Source: Streptomyces sp. SCL15-4 (GTDB lineage: Bacteria > Actinomycetota > Actinomycetes > Streptomycetales > Streptomycetaceae). From it: a DNA stretch of 64,000 nt. Where the stretch lies: the NCBI RefSeq assembly GCF_033366695.1, contig NZ_JAOBTQ010000001.1, forward strand, positions 2,666,001 through 2,730,000, given 5' to 3'. The notes under the pieces were generated by a model, which was not told the origin of the DNA, did not search any database, and worked only from the letters and a program-made list of their open reading frames with translations. Position numbers and translations under genes: made by a program. Below, one piece after another: positions 42,501 through 51,413 of the stretch. Each line of letters begins with the position of its first letter. The stretch's first letter is position 1.

Positions 42501-43511
42501 TCAGCGGCGTTCGGGCTTGGCGCTGCGCGCCATCAGCTCCTTGAGCGCGGCGACCGGCGACTTGCCCTCGTGCACGATCTCGACGACCGTCTCGGTGATG
42601 GGCATGTCGACGCCGTGCCGGCGGGCCAGATCCAGCACGGACTCGCAGGACTTGACGCCCTCGGCGGTCTGCCTGGTGACGGCGATGGTCTCCTGGAGGG
42701 TCATGCCCTTGCCGAGGTTGGTGCCGAAGGTGTGGTTGCGGGACAGCGGCGAGGAGCAGGTGGCCACCAGGTCGCCCAGGCCCGCGAGTCCGGAGAAGGT
42801 CAGCGGGTCGGCGCCCATCGCGAGGCCGAGCCGGGTGGTCTCGGCGAGGCCGCGGGTGATGAGCGAGCCCTTGGCGTTGTCGCCGAGTCCCATGCCGTCG
42901 GCGATGCCGACCGCGAGCCCGATGACGTTCTTGACCGCGCCGGCCAGTTCGCAGCCGACGACGTCGGTGTTGGTGTACGGCCGGAAGTACGGCGCGTGGC
43001 AGGCGGCCTGGAGCCGCTGGGCGACGCGCTCGTCGGTGCAGGCCACGACGGCCAGGGCGGGCATGCGGGCGGCGATCTCACGGGCCAGGTTGGGCCCGGT
43101 GACGACCGCGATCCGGTCGGCGCCGACCTTGGCGACGTCCTCGACGACCTCGCTCATCCGCATGGTGGAGCCGAGTTCGACGCCCTTCATCAGCGAGACG
43201 AGGACGGTGTCCGGCGCCAGCAGCGGGGACCACGCGGCGAGGTTCTCGCGCAGGGTCTGGGAGGGGATCGCGAGCACGGTGAAGTCCGCGCCGGCGAGCG
43301 CCTCGGCCGCGTCGGCGGTGGCGCGCAGGTTCTCCGGCAGCTCCACGCCGGGCAGGTAGTCGGGGTTGGTCCGGGTGGAGTTGACCGCCTCGGCCAGCTG
43401 CGGCCGACGGGCCCACAGGGTCACGTCGCAGCCGGCGTCGGCGAGCACCATGCCGAAGGCGGTGCCCCACGAACCGGTGCCCATGACGGCCGCCCGCACA
43501 GGCTTGCTCAC
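42501..43511 (-). CDS. gpsA: NAD(P)-dependent glycerol-3-phosphate dehydrogenase GpsA
   Basis: Makes sn-glycerol 3-phosphate from dihydroxyacetone phosphate for phospholipids. The 336-residue product has the Rossmann motif AAVMGTGSWGTAFGMVLA, the VLAIPSQTLR strand, GPNLAREIA, the catalytic lysine region LAGAVKNVIGLAVGIADG, and LAGLGDLVATCSSPLSRN. The GTG start overlaps the plsC stop as GTGA. It sits directly after an acyltransferase of the same pathway, so the pair supplies acylated glycerol phosphate. Confidence 0.95.
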   Translation of the reverse strand: MSKPVRAAVMGTGSWGTAFGMVLADAGCDVTLWARRPQLAEAVNSTRTNPDYLPGVELPENLRATADAAEALAGADFTVLAIPSQTLRENLAAWSPLLAPDTVLVSLMKGVELGSTMRMSEVVEDVAKVGADRIAVVTGPNLAREIAARMPALAVVACTDERVAQRLQAACHAPYFRPYTNTDVVGCELAGAVKNVIGLAVGIADGMGLGDNAKGSLITRGLAETTRLGLAMGADPLTFSGLAGLGDLVATCSSPLSRNHTFGTNLGKGMTLQETIAVTRQTAEGVKSCESVLDLARRHGVDMPITETVVEIVHEGKSPVAALKELMARSAKPERR

Positions 43512-44284
43512 TTGCTCTGCCCTTCCGTCTGCCTGCCCCGCGCCTGCGTCTGCGCCTGGGTGCGGCGCCGCTGCTCGATCCGCTCACGGCGCGGGTCGTA
43601 CGGCGTCTCGGGCGCCTTCTCGCCGCGGATCTCCTCCAGCAGGCGGGTGATGGCCGCCATGATGACCTCGGTGGCCTCCTTCAGCACGTCCGGGGTCATC
43701 TCCCTGCCGTAGAAACGGGAGAGGTCCACGGGCGGGCCGGCCAGCACGCGGTGCGTCTTGCGCGGGAAGAGGTCCGGCTTCCTGGCGTACGGCGGCAGCA
43801 GTTCGTTGGCGCCCCACTGCGCGACCGGGATGACCGGGCAGCGGGTCTCCAGGGCGACCCGGGCGGCGCCGGTCTTGCCGGTCATGGGCCAGCCGTTCGG
43901 ATCGCGGGTGAGGGTGCCCTCGGGATAGAAGGCGACGCACTCGCCGCGCTCGACGGCGTCGATGGCGGCCCGGAAGGCGCTGAGCGCGTCCGTGGACTCG
44001 CGGTAGACGGGGATCTGTCCGGTACCGCGCATCGCGGCGCCGACGAATCCCTTCTTGAAAAGGCCGCTCTTCGCCAGGAATCGCGGGACCCGTCCGGTGT
44101 TGTACTGATAGTGCGCGTATGCGAAGGGGTCCACGTGGGAATTGTGGTTCACCACGGTGATAAATCCGCCCTCGGCCGGAATGTGCTCCATTCCACGCCA
44201 GTCCCGCTTGATCAGAACCACCAGCGGCGGTTTGCAGATCACCGCGGCGAAGCGGTACCAGAAGCCGATTCTGCGGCGGGGCAC
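43508..44284 (-). CDS. plsC: 1-acyl-sn-glycerol-3-phosphate acyltransferase
   Basis: Membrane-associated acyltransferase that makes phosphatidic acid. The product has about 258 residues with the catalytic NHNSHVDP (HX4D), GTGQIPVYRES, FYPEGTLTRDP and the hydrophobic VIPVAQWGANELL. I chose the GTG giving VPRRRIGFWYRF because GAGGAAGG lies 7 nt upstream; an in-frame GTG 27 bp earlier is an alternative. The Gln/Arg-rich C-terminal tail is probably disordered. Translationally coupled to gpsA. Divergent from cofC. Confidence 0.9.
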   Translation of the reverse strand: MPRRRIGFWYRFAAVICKPPLVVLIKRDWRGMEHIPAEGGFITVVNHNSHVDPFAYAHYQYNTGRVPRFLAKSGLFKKGFVGAAMRGTGQIPVYRESTDALSAFRAAIDAVERGECVAFYPEGTLTRDPNGWPMTGKTGAARVALETRCPVIPVAQWGANELLPPYARKPDLFPRKTHRVLAGPPVDLSRFYGREMTPDVLKEATEVIMAAITRLLEEIRGEKAPETPYDPRRERIEQRRRTQAQTQARGRQTEGQSK

Positions 44285-44437
44285 AAGGACACCTTCCTCT
44301 AGGACTGCCACCCCGGCGGGGGCCGCACAAGTGTGGCCCTGGGCCGCCGGTCTGTCGAGAACACCGTACGCCCCGCTTCCCGGCGCACCTCAGAGCCCGG
44401 GGGACAATGAACGGGACGAGAGAGGGACGGTACGCCG

Positions 44438-45088
44438 GTGCAGTGGACCTTGGTCATCCCGCTGAAGCCCCTGGCCCGGGCCAAGAGCAGGCTCGCGGAC
44501 GCCGTCGGCGACGGGGAGCGCCCGGGGCTGGTGCTGGCGTTCGCGCAGGACACGGTGGGCGCGGCACTGGCCTGCGCCGAGGTCTCGGATGTGGCGGTCG
44601 TCACGGACGACGAGCTGGCCGGACGGGAGCTGGCGGCGCTGGGCGCGCGGATCGTCCCGGACGTCCCCGGCGGCGGCCTGAACGCCGCGCTGGCCCATGG
44701 TGCGGCCGTCGTACGGGAAAACCGTCCCGGCGCCGCGGTCGCGGCCCTGAACGCGGATCTGCCGGCCCTGCGCCCCGCGGAACTGTCCCGGGTGCTGGCC
44801 GCCGCCACGGAATTCCCCCGGGCTTTTCTGCCGGATACGGCGGGAGTGGGCACGACTTTGCTGGCGGCGGTCGGCGGCCGCGCATTGCGCCCGGCGTTCG
44901 GCGTGGATTCCCGCGCGCGCCACCGGGCCTCCGGCGCCACGGAACTCGCGCTGACGGGCGTCGATTCGGTACGGCAGGACGTGGACACCGGCGCCGACCT
45001 GCGCACGGCACTGGTCCTGGGGGTGGGACGGCATACGGCGGCGGTGTCGGCGGGGCTGCCGATGCCGGGGTCCCTGGACCCCCACTAG
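44438..45088 (+). CDS. cofC: 2-phospholactate/phosphoenolpyruvate guanylyltransferase
   Basis: Enzyme of coenzyme F420 synthesis (CofC/FbiD) that activates 2-phospholactate or phosphoenolpyruvate with GTP. The 216-residue product has the nucleotidyltransferase start WTLVIPLKPLARAKSRLA, the metal site NADLPALRPAEL, GTTLLAA and FGVDSRARHRASGA. GTG start after AGAGGGA. F420 use fits the actinobacterial setting. It is not clustered with other F420 genes here. Confidence 0.92.
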   Translation: MQWTLVIPLKPLARAKSRLADAVGDGERPGLVLAFAQDTVGAALACAEVSDVAVVTDDELAGRELAALGARIVPDVPGGGLNAALAHGAAVVRENRPGAAVAALNADLPALRPAELSRVLAAATEFPRAFLPDTAGVGTTLLAAVGGRALRPAFGVDSRARHRASGATELALTGVDSVRQDVDTGADLRTALVLGVGRHTAAVSAGLPMPGSLDPH

Positions 45089-45098
45089 GCTGGCGGCC

Positions 45099-45302
45099 AT
45101 GCAGGCCACCGCGTACACCTACGACGAGGAAACCCGCTGCGGCCAGGTGCTCCTCGACGACGGCACCCCCGTGCCCTTCGACGCCGCCGCGTTCGACGCC
45201 GGCGGCCTGCTGCTGCTGCGGCCCGGGCAGCGGGTGCGGATCGAGACGGAGGGCGAGGGGGATGCCGTCCGGATCACCCTCGTCACCCTGCAGACGCTGT
45301 AA
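45099..45302 (+). CDS. small conserved protein, possible OB-fold
   Basis: A 67-residue protein, MQATAYTYDEETRCGQVLLD..., with alternating strands and LLLLRPGQRVRIETEG near the end. The pattern (G-x-V, acidic turn, F-D-A, then L-x-P-G-Q-R-V) resembles cold-shock-type OB-folds but lacks the RNP motifs, so this is only a structural guess. The ATG lies 10 bp after the cofC stop, so it is probably co-transcribed with it. The convergent hupS lies beyond a hairpin. Confidence 0.7.
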   Translation: MQATAYTYDEETRCGQVLLDDGTPVPFDAAAFDAGGLLLLRPGQRVRIETEGEGDAVRITLVTLQTL

Positions 45303-45320
45303 CCGCCCTCGTACACGCCG

Positions 45321-45351
45321 CGGGCCGGGCTCCCTGTGGGAGTCCGGCCCG
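45321..45351. terminator. bidirectional hairpin between cofC unit and hupS
   Basis: Arms CGGGCCGGGCTCCC and GGGAGTCCGGCCCG pair with a single G-T wobble around a 3-nt loop. It lies between two convergent units. Confidence 0.75.
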
Positions 45352-45373
45352 GCGCGTGAGTGTCCTGGCGGCC

Positions 45374-46042
45374 TTACGACGTCGCCTTGCGGGCGGTGGT
45401 CTTCTTGGCGGTGGTCTTGCGGGCCGTCGACTTCTTGGCCGGGGCCTTCTTCGCGGTGACCTTCTTCGCCGGGGCCTTCTTCGCGGCCGGCGCCTTCTTG
45501 GCGGTGGTCTTCTTCGCGGTGGCGGTCTTGGCGGTCGCCGCGGTCTTCGTGGCGGGAGCCTTCTTCGCCGTGGTCTTCTTCGCGGCGGCCGTCGTCGTCT
45601 TCTTCGCCGGCGTCGCCTTCTTCGCCGTGGTCTTCTTGGCGGCGGCGGTCGTCGTCTTCTTGGCGGCGGCCTTCTTGCCGGCGGCCTTGGCGATGGTGGG
45701 CGGCGGGCCGGACAGGCTGCCCTTCGGCGCCTTCTTCACGGCGACCTCGCCGCCCCGCGGAAGCTTCTTGGAGCCGCTCACCAGGTCCTTGAAGCCCTGA
45801 CCGGCGCGGAAGCGCGGCACGGAGGTCTTCTTGACGCGAACCCGCTCGCCGGTCTGGGGATTGCGGGCGTAACGGGCGGGGCGGTCCACCTTCTCGAAGG
45901 ACCCGAAACCGGTGACCGAGACCCGCTCGCCCGCGACGACCGCGCGGACGATGGCGTCCAGGACATGATCGACAGCATCGGCGGCCTGCTGGCGGCCGCC
46001 CAACTTGTCGGCAATCGCTTCTACGAGCTGCGCCTTGTTCAC
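45374..46042 (-). CDS. hupS: HU-type nucleoid protein HupS with lysine-rich tail
   Basis: Histone-like protein of Streptomyces spores. Residues 1-93 form a normal HU domain ([57 protein letters not shown]). Residues about 100-222 are a low-complexity tail of [14 protein letters not shown] units that resembles histone H1 and binds DNA. The total of 222 residues fits the two-domain actinobacterial form and distinguishes it from the short HupA. GTG start. The tail is encoded by imperfect DNA repeats. A promoter candidate lies 50-80 bp upstream. Confidence 0.94.
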   Translation of the reverse strand: MNKAQLVEAIADKLGGRQQAADAVDHVLDAIVRAVVAGERVSVTGFGSFEKVDRPARYARNPQTGERVRVKKTSVPRFRAGQGFKDLVSGSKKLPRGGEVAVKKAPKGSLSGPPPTIAKAAGKKAAAKKTTTAAAKKTTAKKATPAKKTTTAAAKKTTAKKAPATKTAATAKTATAKKTTAKKAPAAKKAPAKKVTAKKAPAKKSTARKTTAKKTTARKATS

Positions 46043-46093
46043 GTCTTCCCCTTCGGAGACATCGCCAGAACGAAAGTGTTCAAGCTTTTTCGC

Positions 46094-46122
46094 ACGTTAG
46101 GCAGATATATACCGCAAATCAA
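46094..46122 (-). promoter_or_regulatory. candidate promoter of hupS
   Basis: On the - strand TTGATT and TAACGT are separated by 17 nt in an unusually A/T-rich stretch (46070-46140), 52 bp before the GTG start. It fits the vegetative consensus moderately. Confidence 0.4.
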
Positions 46123-46179
46123 ACACGAAACGGGCTTATCACCCTTGTGCCGCAACGGACTCGGCCGCCCCGGACGGTG

Positions 46180-46410
46180 TCAGTGGTCCTCTTCGGGCAT
46201 CCGACCCGCGTCGAGGTCCGCCGTGAACCGATCGAGCCGCCTTGCCGCGTCGGCGAGGTCGTGCTTGGCCGCGGCCGTAATGACCAGCAGCTTCCGGGTC
46301 AGCGCCACCCGTACGCCCTCCGGGACTTGCAGTGCGCGCACTCTTGCGTGCGCTTCCTTAAGCTGGTTCGCGACGGCCGTATAGAGCTGGAGTTGGCCGT
46401 CGTGTCCCAT
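46180..46410 (-). CDS. small conserved helical protein, 76 aa
   Basis: Starts MGHDGQLQLYTAVANQLKEA and continues as mostly helix (VRVALTRKLLVITAAAKHDLADAARRLDRFTADLDAGRM). I recognise it as a conserved Streptomyces protein of unknown function. No membrane or signal segment. The ATG start is chosen for its conserved-looking N-terminus; the frame is open further upstream. It lies between leuD and hupS on the same strand, beyond the leu terminators, so it is probably expressed separately. Confidence 0.65.
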   Translation of the reverse strand: MGHDGQLQLYTAVANQLKEAHARVRALQVPEGVRVALTRKLLVITAAAKHDLADAARRLDRFTADLDAGRMPEEDH

Positions 46411-46595
46411 GCACAGATTGTGCCATCTGGGGCGAGTTGTCGCCTGCGCAGGGGGCAACTACCGCGTCAAATGGCTTTCCAGGCACTTGCGGTGGGGGCG
46501 GACACAGCACTCACGTACCCAGGCAACGGCCTTCGTAACACGCGAAGTTGAGCGTATTCGCAGGGTGGCGCGGGTGCGTCCGGGGGCGGACATGG

Positions 46596-46628
46596 CTGTA
46601 CCCCCGATCGTGGCGACCGGGGGTACAG
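46596..46628 (-). terminator. leuCD terminator, distal hairpin
   Basis: Perfect 11-bp arms CTGTACCCCCG/CGGGGGTACAG with an inner TCG/CGA pair around TGG. It is the second of two hairpins after leuD. Confidence 0.7.
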
Positions 46629-46650
46629 GCGGGAGGTCTGGGTGGCCGAA

Positions 46651-46673
46651 ACCCGACCCTCGCGGGGTCGGGT
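46651..46673 (-). terminator. leuCD terminator, proximal hairpin
   Basis: Perfect 9-bp stem ACCCGACCC/GGGTCGGGT with a 5-nt loop, 10 nt after the leuD stop codon. With the distal hairpin it forms a tandem terminator. Confidence 0.75.
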
Positions 46674-46683
46674 CCGCGCCGGA

Positions 46684-47277
46684 TCAGACCGGGAGGGTCC
46701 GCGGCTTGTAGGCGGGGCGGCCGGCCTCGTAGGTGGCGATGTCCGACTCGTTCCGGAGCGTGATGGAGATGTCGTCCAGGCCGTTCAGCAGCCGCCAGCG
46801 GGAGTTCTCGTCCAGCTCGAAGGAGGCGGTGATGCCCTCGGCGCGCACCTCGCGCGCCTGGAGGTCCACCGTGACCTCGGCGGTGGGGTCCGCTTCCGTC
46901 AGCTCCCACAGCGCGTCCACGATCTCCTGGTCGAGGACCACCGTGAGCAGGCCGTTCTTCAGCGAGTTGCCGCGGAAGATGTCGGCGAAGCGGGAGGAGA
47001 TCACGGTTTTGAAGCCGTAGTTCTGCAGCGCCCAGACGGCGTGCTCGCGCGAGGAGCCGGTGCCGAAGTCGGGTCCGGCGACCAGGACCGTGGCGCCCTG
47101 CCGCTCGGGCCGGTTGAGCACGAACTCGGGGTCCTTGCGCCAGGCCTCGAACAACCCGTCCTCGAAGCCGTCGCGGGTGACCTTCTTGAGCCAGTGAGCA
47201 GGGATGATCTGGTCGGTGTCCACGTTGCCGCGGCGCAGCGGGACGGCCCGGCCGGTGTGGGTGGTGAAGGCTTCCAT
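46684..47277 (-). CDS. leuD: 3-isopropylmalate dehydratase small subunit
   Basis: Swivel-domain subunit of isopropylmalate isomerase in leucine synthesis; works with LeuC. The 197-residue product has [36 protein letters not shown] and [17 protein letters not shown]. It starts at ATG ([12 protein letters not shown]) 2 bp after the leuC stop, so the two are coupled. Two hairpins follow. Confidence 0.96.
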   Translation of the reverse strand: MEAFTTHTGRAVPLRRGNVDTDQIIPAHWLKKVTRDGFEDGLFEAWRKDPEFVLNRPERQGATVLVAGPDFGTGSSREHAVWALQNYGFKTVISSRFADIFRGNSLKNGLLTVVLDQEIVDALWELTEADPTAEVTVDLQAREVRAEGITASFELDENSRWRLLNGLDDISITLRNESDIATYEAGRPAYKPRTLPV

Positions 47278-47279
47278 GG

Positions 47280-48701
47280 TTATCGGACTCCAGCGGGGAC
47301 GTCGGTCAGGTCGGCCGGGGAGGCCAGGTGGCCCAGGACGGCGGTGGCCGCCGCGACCTGCGGCGACACCAGGTGCGTACGGCCGCCCTTGCCCTGCCGT
47401 CCCTCGAAGTTGCGGTTGGAGGTGGAGGCGGAGCGCTCGCCCGGGGCCAGCTGGTCGGGGTTCATGCCGAGGCACATCGAGCAGCCCGCGTGCCGCCATT
47501 CGGCGCCGGCCTCCTTGAAGACCACGTCCAGACCCTCGGAGACGGCCTGGAGACCCACGCGCGCGGAGCCGGGGACGACCAGCATCCGTACGCCGTCGGC
47601 GACTTTGCGGCCGCGCAGGATGCCGGCGGCGGCGCGCAGGTCCTCGATGCGGCCGTTGGTGCACGAGCCTACGAAGACGGTGTCCACGCCGATGGAGCGC
47701 AGCGGCTGTCCGGCCGCCAACCCCATGTACTCCAGGGCCTTTTCGGCGGCCAGGCGCTCCGAAGCGTCTTCGTACGAAGCCGGGTCGGGGACGGACGCCG
47801 AAAGCGGCGCGCCCTGGCCGGGGTTGGTGCCCCAGGTGACGAACGGCGACAGCTCGGTGGCGTCGATGACGACCTCGGCGTCGAAGACCGCGTCGTCGTC
47901 GGTGCGCAGCGTCTTCCAGTACGCGACGGCCGCGTCCCAGTCGGCGCCCTCGGGGGCGTGCGGGCGGCCCTTCAGATAGTCGAAGGTGATCTCGTCGGGC
48001 GCGATCATGCCCGCGCGGGCACCGGCCTCGATCGACATGTTGCAGATGGTCATCCGGGCCTCCATCGAGAGCTTCTCGATGGCGGAGCCGCGGTACTCCA
48101 GGACGTAGCCCTGGCCGCCGCCGGTGCCGATCCGCGCGATGATCGCCAGGATCAGGTCCTTGGCGGTGACGCCGTCGGGCAGCTCGCCCTCGACGGTGAT
48201 GGCCATGGTCTTCGGGCGGGCCATGGGCAGCGTCTGGGTGGCCAGCACGTGCTCCACCTGCGAGGTGCCGATGCCGAACGCCAGCGCGCCGAAGGCACCG
48301 TGCGTGGAGGTGTGCGAGTCGCCGCAGACGACCGTGGTACCGGGCTGGGTCAGGCCCAGCTGCGGGCCGACGACGTGCACGACGCCCTGCTCGACGTCGC
48401 CGAGCGGGTGCAGCCGTACGCCGAAGTCGGCGCAGTTCTTGCGCAGGGTCTCCAGCTGGGCCCGGGAGACCGGGTCGGCGATCGGCTTGTCGATGTCGAG
48501 GGTCGGGGTGTTGTGGTCCTCGGTCGCGATGGTGAGGTCGAGGCGGCGGACCTTCCGGCCGCTCTTGCGCAGGCCGTCGAAGGCCTGGGGGCTGGTCACC
48601 TCGTGCAGCAGGTGCAGATCGATGTAGAGGAGGTCGGGCTCGCCCTCGGCGCGCCGGACGACATGGTCGTCCCAGACCTTCTCCGCGAGTGTCCTACCCA
48701 T
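47280..48701 (-). CDS. leuC: 3-isopropylmalate dehydratase large subunit
   Basis: Aconitase-family [4Fe-4S] subunit that isomerises 2- to 3-isopropylmalate. The 473-residue product has [27 protein letters not shown], and cluster ligands in [15 protein letters not shown] and [13 protein letters not shown], followed by [12 protein letters not shown]. It starts at ATG ([13 protein letters not shown]). Divergent from ndgR, whose homologue is reported to bind the leuC upstream region; a candidate operator lies in the 206-bp gap. Confidence 0.96.
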   Translation of the reverse strand: MGRTLAEKVWDDHVVRRAEGEPDLLYIDLHLLHEVTSPQAFDGLRKSGRKVRRLDLTIATEDHNTPTLDIDKPIADPVSRAQLETLRKNCADFGVRLHPLGDVEQGVVHVVGPQLGLTQPGTTVVCGDSHTSTHGAFGALAFGIGTSQVEHVLATQTLPMARPKTMAITVEGELPDGVTAKDLILAIIARIGTGGGQGYVLEYRGSAIEKLSMEARMTICNMSIEAGARAGMIAPDEITFDYLKGRPHAPEGADWDAAVAYWKTLRTDDDAVFDAEVVIDATELSPFVTWGTNPGQGAPLSASVPDPASYEDASERLAAEKALEYMGLAAGQPLRSIGVDTVFVGSCTNGRIEDLRAAAGILRGRKVADGVRMLVVPGSARVGLQAVSEGLDVVFKEAGAEWRHAGCSMCLGMNPDQLAPGERSASTSNRNFEGRQGKGGRTHLVSPQVAAATAVLGHLASPADLTDVPAGVR

Positions 48702-48875
48702 CGCTTTCCCTCCGGCCGGCAAGCGTCCACCGACCCAACTAGAGATCTTGAGGAGCGGTGGCTGCCCTTCGGGGGCCCCTGGACGTCGTGATTCCGGGCG
48801 TCCACCGCCAGGCCCGTTGGTCATCGGGCCGCCGTGTGGTTCCAGGGTGGCGCGTTCCACGGAAAATTGAACTTG

Positions 48876-48894
48876 CGTTTCACAGAGTGAGACG
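48876..48894. promoter_or_regulatory. inverted repeat between leuC and ndgR, IclR-type operator candidate
   Basis: CGTTTCAC, 3 nt, GTGAGACG is an 8-bp inverted repeat with one mismatch, 13 bp before the ndgR start. The position suits NdgR autoregulation and possibly control of leuCD. Confidence 0.45.
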
Positions 48895-48907
48895 TGAGTA
48901 TCGTTGC

Positions 48908-49624
48908 ATGGACAACAGTAGCGGCGTCGGCGTTCTGGACAAGGCGGCCCTCGTCCTGAGCGCTCTGGAGTCCGGTCCGGCCACCCTCGCGGGTCTGGTC
49001 GGCGCCACCGGACTGGCACGACCCACGGCCCACCGCCTGGCCGTGGCCCTGGAACACCACCGCATGGTGGCACGCGACATGCAGGGCCGGTTCATCCTCG
49101 GCCCGCGCCTCGCCGAGCTGGCGGCGGCCGCGGGCGAGGACCGCCTGCTGGCGACGGCGGGCCCCGTGCTCACCCACCTCCGCGATGTCACCGGCGAGAG
49201 CGCGCAGCTGTACCGGCGCCAGGGTGACATGCGGATCTGCGTGGCAGCGGCGGAACGTCTCTCCGGCCTGCGCGACACCGTCCCGGTCGGCTCCACGCTC
49301 ACCATGAAGGCGGGCTCCTCGGCGCAGATCCTGATGGCCTGGGAGGAGCCCGAGCGGCTGCACCGGGGCCTGCAGGGCGCCCGCTTCACGGCGACGGCCC
49401 TGTCGGGCGTACGGCGGCGCGGCTGGGCCCAGTCCATCGGCGAGCGCGAGCCCGGCGTCGCGTCCGTCTCCGCGCCCGTGCGCGGCCCCTCCAACCGCGT
49501 GGTGGCCGCGGTCTCCGTCTCCGGCCCCATCGAGCGCCTGACCCGCCACCCGGGCCGCATGCACGCCCAGGCGGTCATCGACGCGGCGGCCCGCCTCTCG
49601 GAGGCCCTGCGCCGCTCGGGCTGA
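48908..49624 (+). CDS. ndgR: IclR-family regulator NdgR
   Basis: Regulator of amino-acid metabolism and antibiotic production in Streptomyces, known to act on leuCD. The 238-residue product has a winged helix-turn-helix ([44 protein letters not shown]) and a C-terminal IclR effector domain (about 75-238) with [22 protein letters not shown] and [25 protein letters not shown]. It starts at ATG. Divergent from leuCD. Confidence 0.93.
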   Translation: MDNSSGVGVLDKAALVLSALESGPATLAGLVGATGLARPTAHRLAVALEHHRMVARDMQGRFILGPRLAELAAAAGEDRLLATAGPVLTHLRDVTGESAQLYRRQGDMRICVAAAERLSGLRDTVPVGSTLTMKAGSSAQILMAWEEPERLHRGLQGARFTATALSGVRRRGWAQSIGEREPGVASVSAPVRGPSNRVVAAVSVSGPIERLTRHPGRMHAQAVIDAAARLSEALRRSG

Positions 49625-49720
49625 CATCGGGAACCAGAGCGCCCCGTCCCCGGGAAAGGCCCGCCTCAACGCCGCGGCAGGCCTTCTCCGAGGGCGGGGC
49701 GGCTCTTCGTTCCCTCTCTT

Positions 49721-49965
49721 TCGCGGGAGCGCGGTCTCCGCCCCCCGGACGGCAGGAGCGGTTCCTCCCCTCAAGGCGGCGTGACCGCCTTTCCGGAGCG
49801 CCGGGACTCTTCGCCTCGACCGAGCGCGGCCCCCTCCCCAAAGCGGCGCCACTCCTCCCTTCAAGGGGACGCGGCCTCCTCCTGGGAGCGGCGGCGCTCC
49901 CCCCCTCAAGGCAGCGCGACCTCCTCTCCCCGGTCGGCTCTCCGCCTTCCAGGAAGCCGGCTTCC
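49721..49965. repeat. degenerate 45-bp tandem repeat
   Basis: Units starting TCAAGG or close variants begin at 49771, 49816, 49861 and 49906, exactly 45 bp apart. A related unit begins near 49721 and a worn one near 49948. Each unit has a CGCG(G/A)CC core and a C/T-rich second half. The 505-bp gap between ndgR and the DUF4188 gene (49625-50129) holds no gene that I can support; frames on the - strand through the repeat are open only because 45 is a multiple of three. Confidence 0.6.
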
Positions 49966-50129
49966 TTCTCCGGGCGGGCGGATCCCCCCCCCCGTGAGAG
50001 CCGGCCGTCTCCCGGGCGGCGGGCAGCCGGGCCGAGGGGCGCGGGGCGTGGCGGTCCGCGGCTTCGCCGCGTGCGCGCGGGCGATGCCGCACGACCCGCC
50101 CCCGCCCCGCGCACGAGCCCCCGCGGCGC

Positions 50130-50627
50130 CTAGGCGTCCTCCGCTCCGGCCGACCGATGAGCGAACCGGTCCTTGGCATAGCGGCCCCGCTTCTCCAGCG
50201 GAACCTGACCGTGCGCCGCCGCCAGTCCGAACGCCGGCATGTCCCCGTAGACCGCCTCGTACGACCCCTCCGGCACGACGTACGTCTCGTGCCAGATCCC
50301 CACCTCCCCGCGCAGCCTCCCCGCCCGCTCCAAGCGGTTCAGCCGCGTCCACGCCTTGTGGTGGAACGCGTCCGGCGCCGTGGCGTAGGCGTACAGCTTC
50401 TCCTTCGACTCCCAGTACTGCACGACGTAGTACGTCCGCGGCGACGCCGTCAGCAGGACCTTGGCCAGCAGGCCCCGCCCGGGGTCCCGCTCCAGTTCGC
50501 GGAGCATGCGGAGCATGCCGAGCATCACCGGCAGCCACAGCCGCACGGCCCGGAAACGGTTGACGCGCATGCCGATCAGCAGGACGACGACCTCGCCCCG
50601 CGCGTCGGCGGTGGTACGGGACACCAT
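50130..50627 (-). CDS. DUF4188 family protein, possible monooxygenase-like
   Basis: A 165-residue protein with a hydrophobic N-terminal part and the features LLIGMRVNRFRAVRLWLPV, PRTYYVVQYWESKEKLYAYA, HHKAWTRLNR, GIWHETYVVPEG and YEAVYGDMPAFGLA. I recognise this as the DUF4188 family; it is related to ABM-type and oxime-dehydratase-like alpha/beta barrels, but the reaction is unknown. It starts at ATG. Divergent from a MerR regulator across 80 bp that contain a strong operator-like repeat, so it is probably the regulated target. Confidence 0.75.
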   Translation of the reverse strand: MVSRTTADARGEVVVLLIGMRVNRFRAVRLWLPVMLGMLRMLRELERDPGRGLLAKVLLTASPRTYYVVQYWESKEKLYAYATAPDAFHHKAWTRLNRLERAGRLRGEVGIWHETYVVPEGSYEAVYGDMPAFGLAAAHGQVPLEKRGRYAKDRFAHRSAGAEDA

Positions 50628-50653
50628 GACTTCCCCCTTGTCGGTGAGCGGCG

Positions 50654-50692
50654 CTATCCAACGGCCGATGATTGGATAGTGCCCCTATCCAA
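50654..50692. promoter_or_regulatory. MerR-type operator with three CTATCCAA half-sites
   Basis: CTATCCAA and TTGGATAG form a perfect 8-bp inverted repeat with a 10-bp spacer (50654-50679), and a third CTATCCAA follows at 50685-50692. They fill the 80-bp gap between the divergent DUF4188 and merR genes. Confidence 0.65.
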
Positions 50693-50707
50693 GAAGGAGC
50701 GCAAGGG

Positions 50708-51352
50708 ATGCGGCTTGCCGAGCTGAGCAGACGCAGCGGTGTGTCCACCGCGACGATCAAGTACTACCTGCGCGAGGGCCTGTTGCCGCCGGGCCGCCAG
50801 GTCAACACGACGACCGCGGAGTACGACGAGGAGCACCTGCGCCGGCTGCGGCTGGTGCGCGCGATGATCCAGGTGGGCCGGCTGCCGGTGGCGACGGTCC
50901 GCGAGGTGCTGGGGCACGTGGACGACGACTCCCTGGGCCGCTCCATCCGCCTGGGCGCGGCCCTGTGGGCGCTGCCGCAGGTGCCGGAGCCGGACGAGGA
51001 GGACGAGTACGTCCAGGCCGCGCACCGGGAGGTCGCCGCGCTGCTGGACCGGCTCGGCTGGCTCAACGCCAAGCTGCTCGCGACCATCTCCCCCGCGTAC
51101 CGCTCGCTGGTGGTGGGGGTGGCCGCGTTCCGCCGGCTCGGCTACGACTGGGGCGCGGAACGGCTCGCGCCGTACGCCGAGTTGATGCACCGGACGGCCG
51201 TGCTGGACCTGGACAACCTGGAGACGCAGCCGACGGAGGCGGAGCGGATCGAGTTCGCGGTCCTGGGGGCGATCGTCAACGAGCCGCTGCTGCGGGCTCT
51301 GCACCGGCTGGCCCAGGAGGAGGAGTCGGCGCGGCGGTACGGCTTCGGCTGA
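50708..51352 (+). CDS. MerR-family transcriptional regulator
   Basis: The 214-residue product has an N-terminal MerR winged helix (MRLAELSRRSGVSTATIKYYLREGLLPPGR) and the wing Y-D-E-E-H-L-R-R-L-R-L-V-R. A long helical effector part has no cysteines typical of metal sensors, so the ligand is probably an organic molecule. The ATG is preceded by AAGGAG. Divergent from the DUF4188 gene. A perfect 14-bp hairpin follows 23 bp after the stop. Confidence 0.88.
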   Translation: MRLAELSRRSGVSTATIKYYLREGLLPPGRQVNTTTAEYDEEHLRRLRLVRAMIQVGRLPVATVREVLGHVDDDSLGRSIRLGAALWALPQVPEPDEEDEYVQAAHREVAALLDRLGWLNAKLLATISPAYRSLVVGVAAFRRLGYDWGAERLAPYAELMHRTAVLDLDNLETQPTEAERIEFAVLGAIVNEPLLRALHRLAQEEESARRYGFG

Positions 51353-51375
51353 GCCGGCGGGCCGCCGGATACGGC

Positions 51376-51405
51376 AAAGGCCCTCCACCGAGGTGGAGGG
51401 CCTTT
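51376..51405. terminator. bidirectional terminator, merR / tRNA cluster
   Basis: Perfect 14-bp stem AAAGGCCCTCCACC/GGTGGAGGGCCTTT with a 2-nt centre and A/T ends on both sides. It lies between the rightward merR gene and the leftward tRNA cluster, and can end both. Confidence 0.88.
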
Positions 51406-51413
51406 CCCGGATG

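Noticed and set aside
45374..45700. Repeated DNA in hupS taken as a separate repeat element or array
   Set aside because: It is the codon pattern of the Ala-Lys-Thr tail of HupS, not an independent element.
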